Positions 25,424 through 34,355 are shown, counted from the first letter of the stretch. The stretch is 44,084 nucleotides of DNA from Streptomyces spiralis (GCF_014654675.1 NZ_BNBC01000050.1:812-44895), one strand, 5' to 3'. The notes: a model not told the origin generated them from the letters alone. Translations and numbers: made by a program.

Positions 25424-26926
25424 TCAACCGCCGGACGGACGGGCGGAGGGCCCGGACCGGGGAGCCGACCTGGTGTGGATGTACAGCTCCCGCCGGTCTT
25501 CGACCGGGATCCGGGGCGGCAGGGGCAGCTCGTAGCGGACCGGCCGGCGGTGGTCGGCGAGCTGGCGTCGCGGGTTGTAGACGCCGTTGAACTTCCACAG
25601 CATGCGCGCGAAGTTGGTCTGACCGTGTGCCAGCCGGCCGGCGAGGACACGCGCCGCGCCGAACGCGGTGCGCAGGCCCAGGTGCTTGCGGTTGATGACC
25701 GACTGGGTGCGCACCAGCTCCTCGTAGAACCGGTCCAACGGCAGCGTGGTGGGGACCACGGCGTGCTGGATGTCGAACAGGCGGTAGTCGCGGGTGGTCA
25801 GCCGGCGGGACTCGGTGTGCCAGATCTCGGTGCCCGGATAGGGGGTCATCACCGTCAGGTGCACGATCTCCGGGACGGACAGGGCGAACTCGCGCACCAG
25901 GCGGAAGCGTTCGGCGTCCCAGGCCGGGTCCACGATCAGGTTGATGGCGACGTTGATACCCAGCCGCCGCGCGGTCCGAAGGGCGCGGAAGTTGTCGTCC
26001 GGGTTGACGCGCTTGCGGAACAGGTCCAGGCCCTCGGCGTCCAGGGCCTCCATGCCCAGGAACATGTAGCGCAGGCCCAGCCGGGCCCAGCGTTCGAACA
26101 CCTCGGTGTGGCGCAGCAGCACGTCCGCGCGGGTCTCCAGGTAGTACTGCTTGCGGACCCGCCGGCGCTCCAGTTCGGCGGCGATCGCGTCGCCGTGCTC
26201 GGGACGGATGAACGCGACGTCGTCGACGATGAACACGTTGGGTTCGGCGATGGAGGCCATCTCGTCGGCGGCGGCCTCCGGGGTCGCCTTGCGGTAGCTG
26301 CGCCCGTAGAACGTCCAGGCCGAGCAGAACGAGCAGTCCCACGGGCAGCCGCGGGTGAACTCCATGGAGGCGCAGGGGTCCAGCTCGCCGATGAAGTAGC
26401 GGCGCCGATGGCGCATCAGGTCCCGTGCGGGCCGCGGGGAGTCGATGCTGTGCAGCATGCGCGGGGCCGGCCCGTGCCCGTCGATGGTGACGATGCCGGG
26501 CACCTCCCGCAGACCCCCGTCCCGCACCGCCTCCAGCAGCGGGGCCATCGCCGGCTCCCCCTCGCCCCGCACCACGGCGTCCACGGCACCCCGCGCCTGG
26601 CGCAGCACGTCGTCGGCCACGAAGGAGACGCTGTGCCCGCCGAAGAAGACGAAGCAGTCCGGCAGCGCCTGCTTCACGGCGCGGGACAGGTCGATGGCCT
26701 CGGGAATGTTGGCCAGGTAGTTCAGCGAGAAGCCGAGCACGTGCGGACGGAAGGAGTGCACCACCCTGCGCAGGTCCCGGTGGCGCAGGACCTGCAGATC
26801 GACCACCCGTACCTCGTGTCCGGCGTCGCGGGCCGCGGCGGCCACCCGCTCCAGGCCGAGCGGCTCCAGCCTGAGGAAGATCTCCGAGTACATCAGGGCA
26901 CTGGGATGGACGAGCAGGACGCGCAT
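25424..26926 (-). CDS. hpnR: Hopanoid C-3 methylase HpnR (B12-binding radical SAM)
   Basis: This 500-residue class B radical SAM protein has an N-terminal cobalamin-binding region (residues 1-150, starting MRVLLVHPSALMYSEIFLRL) and a radical SAM core with CPWDCSFC (Cys194, Cys198, Cys201). The core is followed by SAWTFYGRSYRK, IVDDVAF and TTRDYRLFDIQHAV, segments I recognise from HpnR, which methylates C-3 of hopanoids. The ATG at 26926 follows GAGGTGATCC. No squalene-hopene cyclase or other hpn gene is nearby; instead it is 34 bp upstream of ctaD in one apparent operon. Related B12 radical SAM methylases with other substrates cannot be excluded without phylogeny. Confidence 0.8.
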   Translation of the reverse strand: MRVLLVHPSALMYSEIFLRLEPLGLERVAAAARDAGHEVRVVDLQVLRHRDLRRVVHSFRPHVLGFSLNYLANIPEAIDLSRAVKQALPDCFVFFGGHSVSFVADDVLRQARGAVDAVVRGEGEPAMAPLLEAVRDGGLREVPGIVTIDGHGPAPRMLHSIDSPRPARDLMRHRRRYFIGELDPCASMEFTRGCPWDCSFCSAWTFYGRSYRKATPEAAADEMASIAEPNVFIVDDVAFIRPEHGDAIAAELERRRVRKQYYLETRADVLLRHTEVFERWARLGLRYMFLGMEALDAEGLDLFRKRVNPDDNFRALRTARRLGINVAINLIVDPAWDAERFRLVREFALSVPEIVHLTVMTPYPGTEIWHTESRRLTTRDYRLFDIQHAVVPTTLPLDRFYEELVRTQSVINRKHLGLRTAFGAARVLAGRLAHGQTNFARMLWKFNGVYNPRRQLADHRRPVRYELPLPPRIPVEDRRELYIHTRSAPRSGPSARPSGG

Positions 26927-27299
26927 GGATCACCTCGGGTTCCGCGGCGGGATGCGGGGGAGCAACCACGTGAGGCGGTACGGGCACGGCACCCGGCGCT
27001 CCCCGGCCTTCCCGTCGGTGGACGACTGCGCCCGGCGTCCATGACGGGTCGTGACAGGCGCACGGCGTACTTCATTCGGTCCCGTTCCCGCCGGGCTTCA
27101 TGCGGGCCTTCGTCCGGCTGCTGCGCACGTTCCGCCTCACGGGCGACCCGGCCGGTGTGTCGCCGCGGCGGCCGGACCGGGGCCGGGCGGACGGCGGGCC
27201 GGCCGCGTCGTCGCCCCACGTCGTTTACGCACCCTGCGCTCGGGTCACCCGCTGGTGACGACGTGAGGACGACGGCCGAGGTGTGCGAGGGAGTGCGTG
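26927..27299. promoter_or_regulatory. Divergent hpnR / enolase-superfamily intergenic region
   Basis: This 373-bp stretch holds no credible gene; small frames in it have shadow-like composition. Near its right end are nested inverted repeats: CACGTCGT (27217-27224) with ACGACGTG (27258-27265), and inside it GTCACC-CGCT-GGTGAC (27244-27259). They lie about 35-80 bp before the start at 27300 and are candidate operators. The ribosome site is GAGGGAG. Confidence 0.45.
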
Positions 27300-28463
27300 A
27301 TGGCGGTGACGAACGGCACGGAACCGGGCGCCCGCCCGCCCCTCGACGCGTGCCGGATCGAGGCCGTCGACGTGCACGCGTTCGAGCTGCCCACCGACGG
27401 TCCCGACGGCAGGGAGCAGGACGGAACCCTGGAGTGGGAGTCCACCACCATGGTCCTGTGCCGGGTGCACGCGGGCGGGCGCACGGGCATCGGCTACACC
27501 TACGGCGACGTGTCGCTCGCCGCGTTCCTGTCGGGCACGCTCGCCCCCCTGCTCGAGGGACGGCCGGTCTCCTCGCCGCCCGCGCTGTGGGAGCTGATGG
27601 GCAGGCGGATCCGCAACGCGGGCCGGCCGGGAGCGGGGGCCATGGCGGTGTCCGCCGCCGACATCGCCCTGTGGGACCTCAAGGCCAGGCTGCTGGACCT
27701 GCCGCTGGTCCACGCCCTGCCGGCCTGCCACGACCGGGTCCCCGTCTACGGCAGCGGCGGCTTCACCAACTACTCGCTGGCCCGCCTCACCGAGCAGCTC
27801 ACCGCCTGGACCGAACAGGGCATCCCCCGCGTGAAGCTGAAGACCTCACGGGAACCCGACCGCGACCCGCAGCGGCTGACCGCGGTCCGCCGGGCGATCG
27901 GCCCCGGACCCGAACTGTTCACCGACGCCAACGGGGCCCTCGGCCGCAAGGAGGCGCTGTACTGGGCGCACAGGTTCCACGACGAGTGGGACGTGCGCTG
28001 GTTCGAGGAGCCGGTCAGCTCCGCGGACATCGAGGGCCTGCGGGCGCTGCGGCGCAGCGGGCCGCCTCGGCTGGAGATCGCCGCGGGCGAGTACGCGTAC
28101 ACCACACGGGACTTCGTCAACCTCGTGGACGCCGAGGCGGTGGACTGCCTCCAGGCGGACGTCACCCGCTGCGGCGGCATCACCGGCGTGCTGGAGGTCG
28201 CCGGCCTCGCGGCCGCCCGTCACCTGGACCTGTCCGCGCACTGCGCGCCCGCGGTCTCCGCCCACGCCTTCTGCGCCGTGCGCCGCCTGCGGCACCTGGA
28301 GTACTTCCACGACCACGTCCGGTTCGAGCGGCTGGTGTTCGACGGCACGCTGCCGCCCGTCGACGGCGCCCTGCGCCCCGACACCGGCCGGCCGGGCCTC
28401 GGTCTGGAGGTCAGGTGGGCCGACGCCGAGCCGTACCGCGTCCACGGGCAGCGACCCGCCTGA
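27300..28463 (+). CDS. Enolase-superfamily enzyme (mandelate racemase/MLE type)
   Basis: This 387-residue protein has the N-terminal capping domain (about 18-130) and TIM-barrel catalytic domain of the enolase superfamily. Catalytic residues are visible: Lys179/Lys181 (KLK), metal ligands Asp209 (TDAN), Glu236 (FEEP) and Glu264 (AAGE), then Asp287 (QADVTRCGG) and His314 (SAHCAP), the Asp-His dyad of the mandelate racemase subgroup. It likely abstracts an alpha-proton from a carboxylate substrate, such as a sugar acid. The preceding GTG at 27297 is an alternative start. Substrate and pathway are not indicated by the neighbours. Confidence 0.88.
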   Translation: MAVTNGTEPGARPPLDACRIEAVDVHAFELPTDGPDGREQDGTLEWESTTMVLCRVHAGGRTGIGYTYGDVSLAAFLSGTLAPLLEGRPVSSPPALWELMGRRIRNAGRPGAGAMAVSAADIALWDLKARLLDLPLVHALPACHDRVPVYGSGGFTNYSLARLTEQLTAWTEQGIPRVKLKTSREPDRDPQRLTAVRRAIGPGPELFTDANGALGRKEALYWAHRFHDEWDVRWFEEPVSSADIEGLRALRRSGPPRLEIAAGEYAYTTRDFVNLVDAEAVDCLQADVTRCGGITGVLEVAGLAAARHLDLSAHCAPAVSAHAFCAVRRLRHLEYFHDHVRFERLVFDGTLPPVDGALRPDTGRPGLGLEVRWADAEPYRVHGQRPA

Positions 28464-28650
28464 CCGGGTTCCGACAGACCTGACCGGGATCCGCCCGTCC
28501 GACCGGGCCCGGGGGACGGGGCTTCGGGCGGCCGCGCCGACCGGCCATCCGGTCAACTGCGCCTACCGGCTGGGCAGATGGTGTGCCAGACTGCGGTGAT
28601 CGACGACCCTGTCCGACGTCCGCCGCACTCGCTCGACGGAGGAGCCCGCC

Positions 28651-29445
28651 ATGGCGACCGGAGCCCCCGACCTCCCGGCCCCGCAGACGGACACCGGCAA
28701 GGCGCACCCGGCCCGGGTGTACGACTGGCTGCTCGGCGGCAAGGACAACTACCCCGTGGACGAGGCCGTAGGGCGCATGCTGCCGCCCCAGGCGCGCGAC
28801 GGCGCCCGGCAGAACCGCGCGTTCATGCACCGGGCGGCGGCCTGGCTCGCGGCGCAGGGCATGGACCAGTTCCTCGACATCGGCACGGGCATCCCGACCG
28901 AGCCGAACCTGCACCAGATCGTCCAGCGGGTGGTGCCCACCGCGAAGGTCGTCTACGCCGACAACGATCCGATCGTGCTGCGGCAGGCCGAGGCCCTGCT
29001 GGTCAGCCGGCCCGAGGGGATGACCGACTACATCGAGGCCGATGTGCGCCGGCCGGACCGGATCCTCGAGCACGCCCGGAAGGTGCTCGACTTCGAACGC
29101 CCCGTGGCGCTGTCGCTGATCGCGCTGATGCACTTCATCCCCGACGACCAGGACGCCCACGGCATCGTGCGCGGACTGCTCGACGCGCTCCCGTCGGGCA
29201 GCTACCTCGTGCTGACGCACGCCTCGTCCGACATCTTCCCGGAACTGGCGCGGCAGGTCACGGACGAGTACGCCAGGGGCGGCATCCGCCTCGGCTTCCG
29301 CAGCCGCCCGGAGGTCGCCCGCTTCTTCGAGGGACTGGAGCTCGTCGGCCCCGGCCTGGTCACGGCCCCCGAGTGGTTCACGTCACCCCCCGAGCCGCGG
29401 CCCGAGGACAGCGGCATCTACGCCGGCGTCGCTCGCGTCCCCTGA
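28651..29445 (+). CDS. DUF574-family SAM-dependent methyltransferase
   Basis: This 264-residue protein belongs to the actinobacterial DUF574 (PF04672) methyltransferases. It shows PARVYDWLLGGKDNYPVDE near residues 20-38, the SAM-binding FLDIGTGIPT and a second motif VVYADNDPIVL. These proteins are abundant in Streptomyces, often beside regulators; their substrates are mostly unknown. The ATG at 28651 follows GGAGGAGCC. It appears monocistronic and converges on the small MT0933-type gene. Confidence 0.9.
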   Translation: MATGAPDLPAPQTDTGKAHPARVYDWLLGGKDNYPVDEAVGRMLPPQARDGARQNRAFMHRAAAWLAAQGMDQFLDIGTGIPTEPNLHQIVQRVVPTAKVVYADNDPIVLRQAEALLVSRPEGMTDYIEADVRRPDRILEHARKVLDFERPVALSLIALMHFIPDDQDAHGIVRGLLDALPSGSYLVLTHASSDIFPELARQVTDEYARGGIRLGFRSRPEVARFFEGLELVGPGLVTAPEWFTSPPEPRPEDSGIYAGVARVP

Positions 29446-29514
29446 CGCGGCGTGCGGGCCGCGAGGACACCGGACTTCCTCCCCTGCCCGAGGTGCGAGA
29501 AGTGAGCGCAGCCG

Positions 29515-29709
29515 TCAGCGCGGCGGCTGGTCGGGGCCCCGGTCCTGGTCGCGCATCTGTTCCTTGAGCCGATCCTGGCCGGTGTCCACCTGGCTGCGGT
29601 ACTTGCCCTGGGTGCGCTCGTCGATGTAGTCACCACCCTTGTCGATGCCCTTGCCGGCCTGCTCCTCGTGACCCTTCAGCAGCCCCTTGAGCTTGTCCAT
29701 CATGCTCAT
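29515..29709 (-). CDS. MT0933-like small hydrophilic protein (putative antitoxin family)
   Basis: This 64-residue charged protein starts MSMMDKLKGLLKGHEEQAGK and continues with GIDKGGDYIDERTQGKY. This matches the actinobacterial family annotated as MT0933/Rv0909-like antitoxin, and also resembles CsbD-like stress proteins. The ATG at 29709 follows GAAGGAG. No toxin gene is adjacent, so a toxin-antitoxin role is doubtful; a stress-related intrinsically disordered or helical protein is equally likely. It lies downstream of the polysaccharide deacetylase on the same strand, 133 bp away. Confidence 0.75.
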   Translation of the reverse strand: MSMMDKLKGLLKGHEEQAGKGIDKGGDYIDERTQGKYRSQVDTGQDRLKEQMRDQDRGPDQPPR

Positions 29710-29842
29710 TGCGTGCTCCTTCACGGCGAGGGTTCACTTCCAGCATGGCCGACCCCTCCCGGGGACGCATCCGCAGCCGACGCGGGCCGGGAGAGGGCCG
29801 CAGGGGCGTGCCACGGCCGGGTCACGGCACGCCGGACCGTGT

Positions 29843-30637
29843 TCAGCGCACCGGGAAACCGAACGAGTACCCCTGCTGCTTCAGCCAGGGCAGCACCTCG
29901 CGCAGCGCGGCCACGGTCTGGGAGCGGTCGCCGCCCGCGTCGTGGAAGAGGATGGTCGGACCGTTCGCGACCTCCTTCTCCACCGTGGCGACGATGGCCG
30001 CCGTACCGGGCCGCTCGAAGTCCTTGCTGTCGACGTTCCAGCCGAGGGGCCGCATCCCACGGGACGCGGCGAGGCCGCGGCTGTACGGGGTGAAGGCGCC
30101 GCCCGGGGCGCGGTAGTACATGGGGCGGACACCCCCTGACGCCTTGGTGATCATACGTTCGGCGTCCAGGATCTGCTGCGACTGGTAGGCCTGTGACTTG
30201 TGGTCCATGCCGGTGTCGTGCGACACCGTGTGGTCGCACAGCCGGTGCCCGGCCGCCACGACCGCCCGTACCAGGTCGGGGTGCGCCTGGGCCTGTGTGC
30301 CCACCATGCAGAAGGTGGCCTTCACGCCGTTGTCCCGCAGCACCCGCAGCACCTGCGGCGTCCACACCGGGTCGGGTCCGTCGTCGATGGTGATGTTGAC
30401 GCCCCGGGCGCCGCGGTCCGAGGCATGGACGATCGTCTCCGACACCTTCGCCGGCGCGGAGCCCCCGGCCCCGGCCGCCGGCGCGGAGGGCCGCGCCGAG
30501 ACGCCCGTCCCCGCATGCTGCTTCCCGGTGGGATCCGCCTGTGCGGTCCAGACCGAGGTGGCGGCGGCCACCGCGGTCACCCCGATCGCCGCCGCGAGCA
30601 CCCGACCGTGCCATCCCCGCCCCGCATGCCGCACCAT
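29843..30637 (-). CDS. Exported polysaccharide deacetylase (CE4/NodB)
   Basis: This 264-residue protein has an N-terminal signal peptide or anchor (about 10-35) and a linker rich in Ala, Gly and Pro, then a NodB homology domain. Motifs: TIDDGPD (catalytic Asp85 and metal-binding Asp86), HTVSH (metal-binding His136 and His140), RAPGG (176-180) and the final His232 in FHDAGG. It likely removes N- or O-acetyl groups from cell-wall glycans or chitin-like polymers outside the membrane. The ATG at 30637 has a GAGGAG about 15 bp upstream. It is divergent from pyc. Confidence 0.9.
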   Translation of the reverse strand: MVRHAGRGWHGRVLAAAIGVTAVAAATSVWTAQADPTGKQHAGTGVSARPSAPAAGAGGSAPAKVSETIVHASDRGARGVNITIDDGPDPVWTPQVLRVLRDNGVKATFCMVGTQAQAHPDLVRAVVAAGHRLCDHTVSHDTGMDHKSQAYQSQQILDAERMITKASGGVRPMYYRAPGGAFTPYSRGLAASRGMRPLGWNVDSKDFERPGTAAIVATVEKEVANGPTILFHDAGGDRSQTVAALREVLPWLKQQGYSFGFPVR

Positions 30638-30917
30638 GTCCGCCCCGCTCCTCGCCGTCCGTGTGCTTCCGTGCACCCGTCAGGACGGCACAACGCCCCT
30701 TGGGGATCCGTCTGTTACCGATCGCGGACATTTCCGGGGGGAACCCGCGACAGGCCGAGGCGGCCGGCCTCGCGGCAGCGGACGGAAGGAGCCCGCGGCA
30801 GCGGACGGGAAAGCCCGCGGCAGCGGACGGAAGGAATCAGTGGCCCGGCTCACATGGCGTGACGGGGTTGTCGCCGACACCATGGTCTGCGTCACCGGCA
30901 GGCCGAAGGGATCCAGG
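30638..30917. promoter_or_regulatory. Divergent deacetylase / pyc intergenic region
   Basis: This 280-bp region carries the presumed promoters of both genes. The sequence GATCGGTAACAG (minus strand, near 30720) is AT-richer than its surroundings. On the pyc side it contains three tandem 22-23-bp repeats, listed separately. No certain -35/-10 was found. An in-frame upstream reading of pyc through the repeats was rejected. Confidence 0.35.
30771..30838 (+). repeat. Three tandem 22-23-bp repeats upstream of pyc
   Basis: Copies of CGCGGCAGCGGACGG followed by AAGGAGCC-like ends start at 30771, 30794 and 30816. They lie about 80-150 bp before the pyc start, in its probable promoter or leader. Confidence 0.85.
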
Positions 30918-33900
30918 ATGTTCCGCAAGGTACTGGTCGCCAACCGGGGTGAGATCGCGATTCGCGCGTTCCGCGCCGGCTACGAACTGGGCGCGCGCAC
31001 CGTCGCCGTCTTCCCGTACGAGGACCGCAACTCGCTGCACCGGCTGAAGGCCGACGAGGCCTACGAGATCGGCGAGCCGGGACACCCGGTGCGGGCCTAC
31101 CTCTCCGTGGACGAGATCGTCCGCGCGGCGCGCCGGGCCGGCGCGGACGCCGTGTACCCGGGATACGGCTTCCTGTCCGAGAATCCCGAACTGGCCCGTG
31201 CCTGCGAGGAGGCGGGCATCACCTTCGTCGGCCCGGACGCCGCCACCCTGGAACTGACCGGCAACAAGGCCCGCGCGGTCGCCGCCGCCCGGGCGGCCGG
31301 CGTGCCGGTCCTCGGCTCCTCGGCGCCCTCCACGGACGTGGATGAACTGGTCCGCGCCGCCGAGGACATCGGCTTCCCCGTGTTCGTCAAGGCCGTCGCC
31401 GGCGGTGGCGGGCGCGGCATGCGCCGCGTCGAGGACCCGGCCCAGCTGCGCGAGTCCATCGAGGCGGCGTCCCGCGAGGCCGCCTCCGCGTTCGGCGACC
31501 CGACCGTCTTCCTGGAGAAGGCCGTCGTCGAACCCCGCCACATCGAGGTGCAGATCCTGGCCGACGGCCAGGGCGGCGTCATCCACCTCTTCGAGCGCGA
31601 CTGCTCGGTGCAGCGCCGCCACCAGAAGGTCATCGAGCTCGCCCCGGCACCGAACCTCGACCCGGCGCTGCGCGACCGCATCTGCGCCGACGCCGTGCGC
31701 TTCGCCCGCGAGATCGGGTACCGCAACGCGGGCACGGTGGAGTTCCTGCTCGACCGCCAGGGCAACCACGTCTTCATCGAGATGAACCCGCGCATCCAGG
31801 TCGAGCACACGGTGACCGAGGAGGTCACCGACGTCGACCTGGTCCAGGCCCAGCTGCGCATCGCCGCCGGCGAGTCCCTCGCCGACCTCGGACTGACCCA
31901 GGACTCGGTCCGGTTGCGCGGCGCCGCCCTGCAGTGCCGTATCACCACCGAGGACCCGGCCAACGGCTTCCGCCCCGACACCGGCCGGATCAGCGCCTAC
32001 CGCTCACCGGGCGGCTCAGGCATCCGCCTGGACGGCGGCACCACGCACGCCGGCACCGAGATCAGCGCCCACTTCGACTCCATGCTGGTCAAACTCACCT
32101 GCCGGGGACGGGACTTCAAGGCCGCGATCGGCCGCGCGCGGCGCGCCGTCGCCGAGTTCCGCATCCGCGGGGTGGCCACCAACATCCCGTTCCTCCAGGC
32201 CGTCCTGGACGACCCCGACTTCCAGGCCGGGCGGGTCACTACGTCGTTCATCGAGGAGCGGCCGCACCTGCTCACCGCCCGCTCCTCCGCCGACCGCGGC
32301 ACCAAGCTGCTGACCTACCTCGCCGACGTCACCGTGAACAAGCCGCACGGCGAGCGGCCCGAGTCGGTCGACCCGGTCACCAAGCTGCCGCCGCTGCCCG
32401 CCGGTGAGCCGCCCGCGGGCTCCCGGCAGCGCCTGGTCGAGCTCGGCCCCGAGGGCTTCGCCCGCCGGCTGCGCGAGGCGCCGACCATCGGCGTCACCGA
32501 CACCACCTTCCGCGACGCCCACCAGTCCCTGCTCGCCACCCGCGTGCGCACCAAGGACCTCCTGGCCGTCGCCCCGGTCGTCGCCCGGACCCTGCCCGAG
32601 CTGCTCTCCCTGGAGTGCTGGGGCGGCGCCACCTACGACGTGGCGCTGCGCTTCCTCGCCGAGGACCCCTGGGAGCGGCTCGCCGCCCTGCGCGAGGCGG
32701 TGCCCAACATCTGTCTGCAGATGCTGCTGCGCGGCCGCAACACCGTCGGCTACACCCCGTACCCGACCGAGGTCACCGACGCCTTCGTCCAGGAGGCCGC
32801 GGCCACCGGCATCGACATCTTCCGCATCTTCGACGCCCTCAACGACGTCGACCAGATGCGCCCGGCCATCGACGCCGTACGCGCGACCGGCACGGCCGTC
32901 GCCGAGGTCGCCCTGTGCTACACCGGGGACCTCTCCGACCCCGCCGAGCGCCTCTACACCCTGGACTACTACCTGCGCCTGGCCGAGCGGATCGTCGGGG
33001 CGGGCGCGCACGTGCTCGCGGTGAAGGACATGGCCGGACTGCTGCGCGCGCCCGCGGCGGCCAGGCTGGTGTCGGCGCTGCGCCGCGAGTTCGACCTCCC
33101 GGTGCACCTGCACACCCACGACACCGCGGGCGGGCAGCTCGCCACCTACCTCGCCGCGATCCAGGCCGGCGCCGACGCGGTGGACGGCGCGGTCGCCTCG
33201 ATGGCCGGCACCACCTCGCAGCCGTCGCTGTCGGCGATCGTCGCCGCCACCGACCACTCCGACCGCCCCACCGGCCTGGACCTGCAGGCGGTCGGCGACC
33301 TGGAGCCGTACTGGGAGAGCGTCCGCAGGGTCTACGCCCCCTTCGAGGCCGGCCTGGCCTCGCCGACCGGACGCGTCTACCACCACGAGATCCCCGGCGG
33401 CCAGCTGTCCAACCTGCGCACCCAGGCGGTCGCGCTCGGCCTCGGCGACCGCTTCGAGGACATCGAGGCGATGTACGCCGCCGCCGACCGCATCCTGGGC
33501 CGCCTGGTCAAGGTCACCCCGTCGTCCAAGGTGGTCGGCGACCTCGCCCTGCACCTGGTGGGAGCCGGGGTCGCGCCGGAGGACTTCGAGGAGACACCGG
33601 ACCGGTTCGACATCCCCGACTCCGTCATCGGCTTCCTGCGCGGCGAGCTGGGCACCCCGCCCGGCGGCTGGCCGGAACCGTTCCGTACCAAGGCCCTGAA
33701 GGGCCGCGCGGACGCCAAGCCCGCGGCCGAGCTGACCGCCGAGGACCGCGAGGGCCTGGACAAGTCCCGCCGCTCGACCCTCAACCGCCTGCTGTTCCCC
33801 GGACCGACACGCGACTTCGAGGCCCACCGCCAGGCCTACGGTGACACCAGCGTGCTGGACAGCAAGGACTTCTTCTACGGCCTGCGCCCCGCCAAGGAGT

Positions 33901-34292
33901 ACGCCGTCGACCTCGAACCCGGCGTACGGCTGCTGATCGAGTTGCAGGCCGTCGGCGAGGCGGACGAGCGCGGCATGCGCACCGTGATGTCCACGCTGAA
34001 CGGCCAGCTGCGCCCGATCCAGGTGCGCGACACCGCCGCCGCGGCCGACGTGCCCGTGACGGAGAAGGCGGACCGCGCCAACCCCGGCCACGTGGCGGCG
34101 CCGTTCGCCGGCGTGGTGACACTCGCCGTGGCCGAGGGCGACGAGGTGGCGGCCGGCGCGACCGTGGCCACCATCGAGGCGATGAAGATGGAGGCCACCA
34201 TCACCGCCCCGAAGTCGGGCCGAGTGACCCGGCTGGCCATCAACCGCATCCAGCAGGTGGAAGGCGGCGACCTGCTGATCGAGGTCGCCTGA
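30918..34292 (+). CDS. pyc: Pyruvate carboxylase
   Basis: This 1124-residue biotin enzyme carboxylates pyruvate to oxaloacetate, feeding the TCA cycle. Order: biotin carboxylase (1-450, starting MFRKVLVANRGEIAIRA, with the ATP-grasp glycine loop AGGGGRGMR at 161-169 and EMNPRIQVEHTVTE), carboxyltransferase (about 520-800, TDTTFRDAHQS metal site), the PYC/OADA conserved region (800-1000) and a C-terminal biotinyl domain with EAMKME (biotinylated Lys1090). The length is normal for the single-chain enzyme. The ATG at 30918 encodes the standard N-terminus. The stop codon lies within a 7-bp hairpin. No partner genes are needed. Confidence 0.96.
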   Translation: MFRKVLVANRGEIAIRAFRAGYELGARTVAVFPYEDRNSLHRLKADEAYEIGEPGHPVRAYLSVDEIVRAARRAGADAVYPGYGFLSENPELARACEEAGITFVGPDAATLELTGNKARAVAAARAAGVPVLGSSAPSTDVDELVRAAEDIGFPVFVKAVAGGGGRGMRRVEDPAQLRESIEAASREAASAFGDPTVFLEKAVVEPRHIEVQILADGQGGVIHLFERDCSVQRRHQKVIELAPAPNLDPALRDRICADAVRFAREIGYRNAGTVEFLLDRQGNHVFIEMNPRIQVEHTVTEEVTDVDLVQAQLRIAAGESLADLGLTQDSVRLRGAALQCRITTEDPANGFRPDTGRISAYRSPGGSGIRLDGGTTHAGTEISAHFDSMLVKLTCRGRDFKAAIGRARRAVAEFRIRGVATNIPFLQAVLDDPDFQAGRVTTSFIEERPHLLTARSSADRGTKLLTYLADVTVNKPHGERPESVDPVTKLPPLPAGEPPAGSRQRLVELGPEGFARRLREAPTIGVTDTTFRDAHQSLLATRVRTKDLLAVAPVVARTLPELLSLECWGGATYDVALRFLAEDPWERLAALREAVPNICLQMLLRGRNTVGYTPYPTEVTDAFVQEAAATGIDIFRIFDALNDVDQMRPAIDAVRATGTAVAEVALCYTGDLSDPAERLYTLDYYLRLAERIVGAGAHVLAVKDMAGLLRAPAAARLVSALRREFDLPVHLHTHDTAGGQLATYLAAIQAGADAVDGAVASMAGTTSQPSLSAIVAATDHSDRPTGLDLQAVGDLEPYWESVRRVYAPFEAGLASPTGRVYHHEIPGGQLSNLRTQAVALGLGDRFEDIEAMYAAADRILGRLVKVTPSSKVVGDLALHLVGAGVAPEDFEETPDRFDIPDSVIGFLRGELGTPPGGWPEPFRTKALKGRADAKPAAELTAEDREGLDKSRRSTLNRLLFPGPTRDFEAHRQAYGDTSVLDSKDFFYGLRPAKEYAVDLEPGVRLLIELQAVGEADERGMRTVMSTLNGQLRPIQVRDTAAAADVPVTEKADRANPGHVAAPFAGVVTLAVAEGDEVAAGATVATIEAMKMEATITAPKSGRVTRLAINRIQQVEGGDLLIEVA

Positions 34293-34305
34293 ACCACCTT
34301 CAGGC
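34287..34305 (+). terminator. Small hairpin at the end of pyc
   Basis: GCCTGAA-ccacc-TTCAGGC forms a perfect 7-bp stem that includes the pyc stop codon. It is a candidate terminator, though short for a Streptomyces one. Confidence 0.5.
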
Positions 34306-34355
34306 GGGCCGGGCCGGGTTGGCCCACCGGCGGGGCCACCGGCCGGGTCGGGCCG

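Noticed and set aside
27051..27266. Small plus-strand frame in the hpnR / enolase intergenic region
   Set aside because: No ribosome site and a low-complexity Arg/Pro/Ala composition. It overlaps the inverted repeats and probable promoter.
29843..30917. c-di-AMP (ydaO-type) riboswitch upstream of the cell-wall deacetylase
   Set aside because: Some GGGGGAACC-like sequence is present, but on the wrong strand for the deacetylase and without the other conserved blocks.
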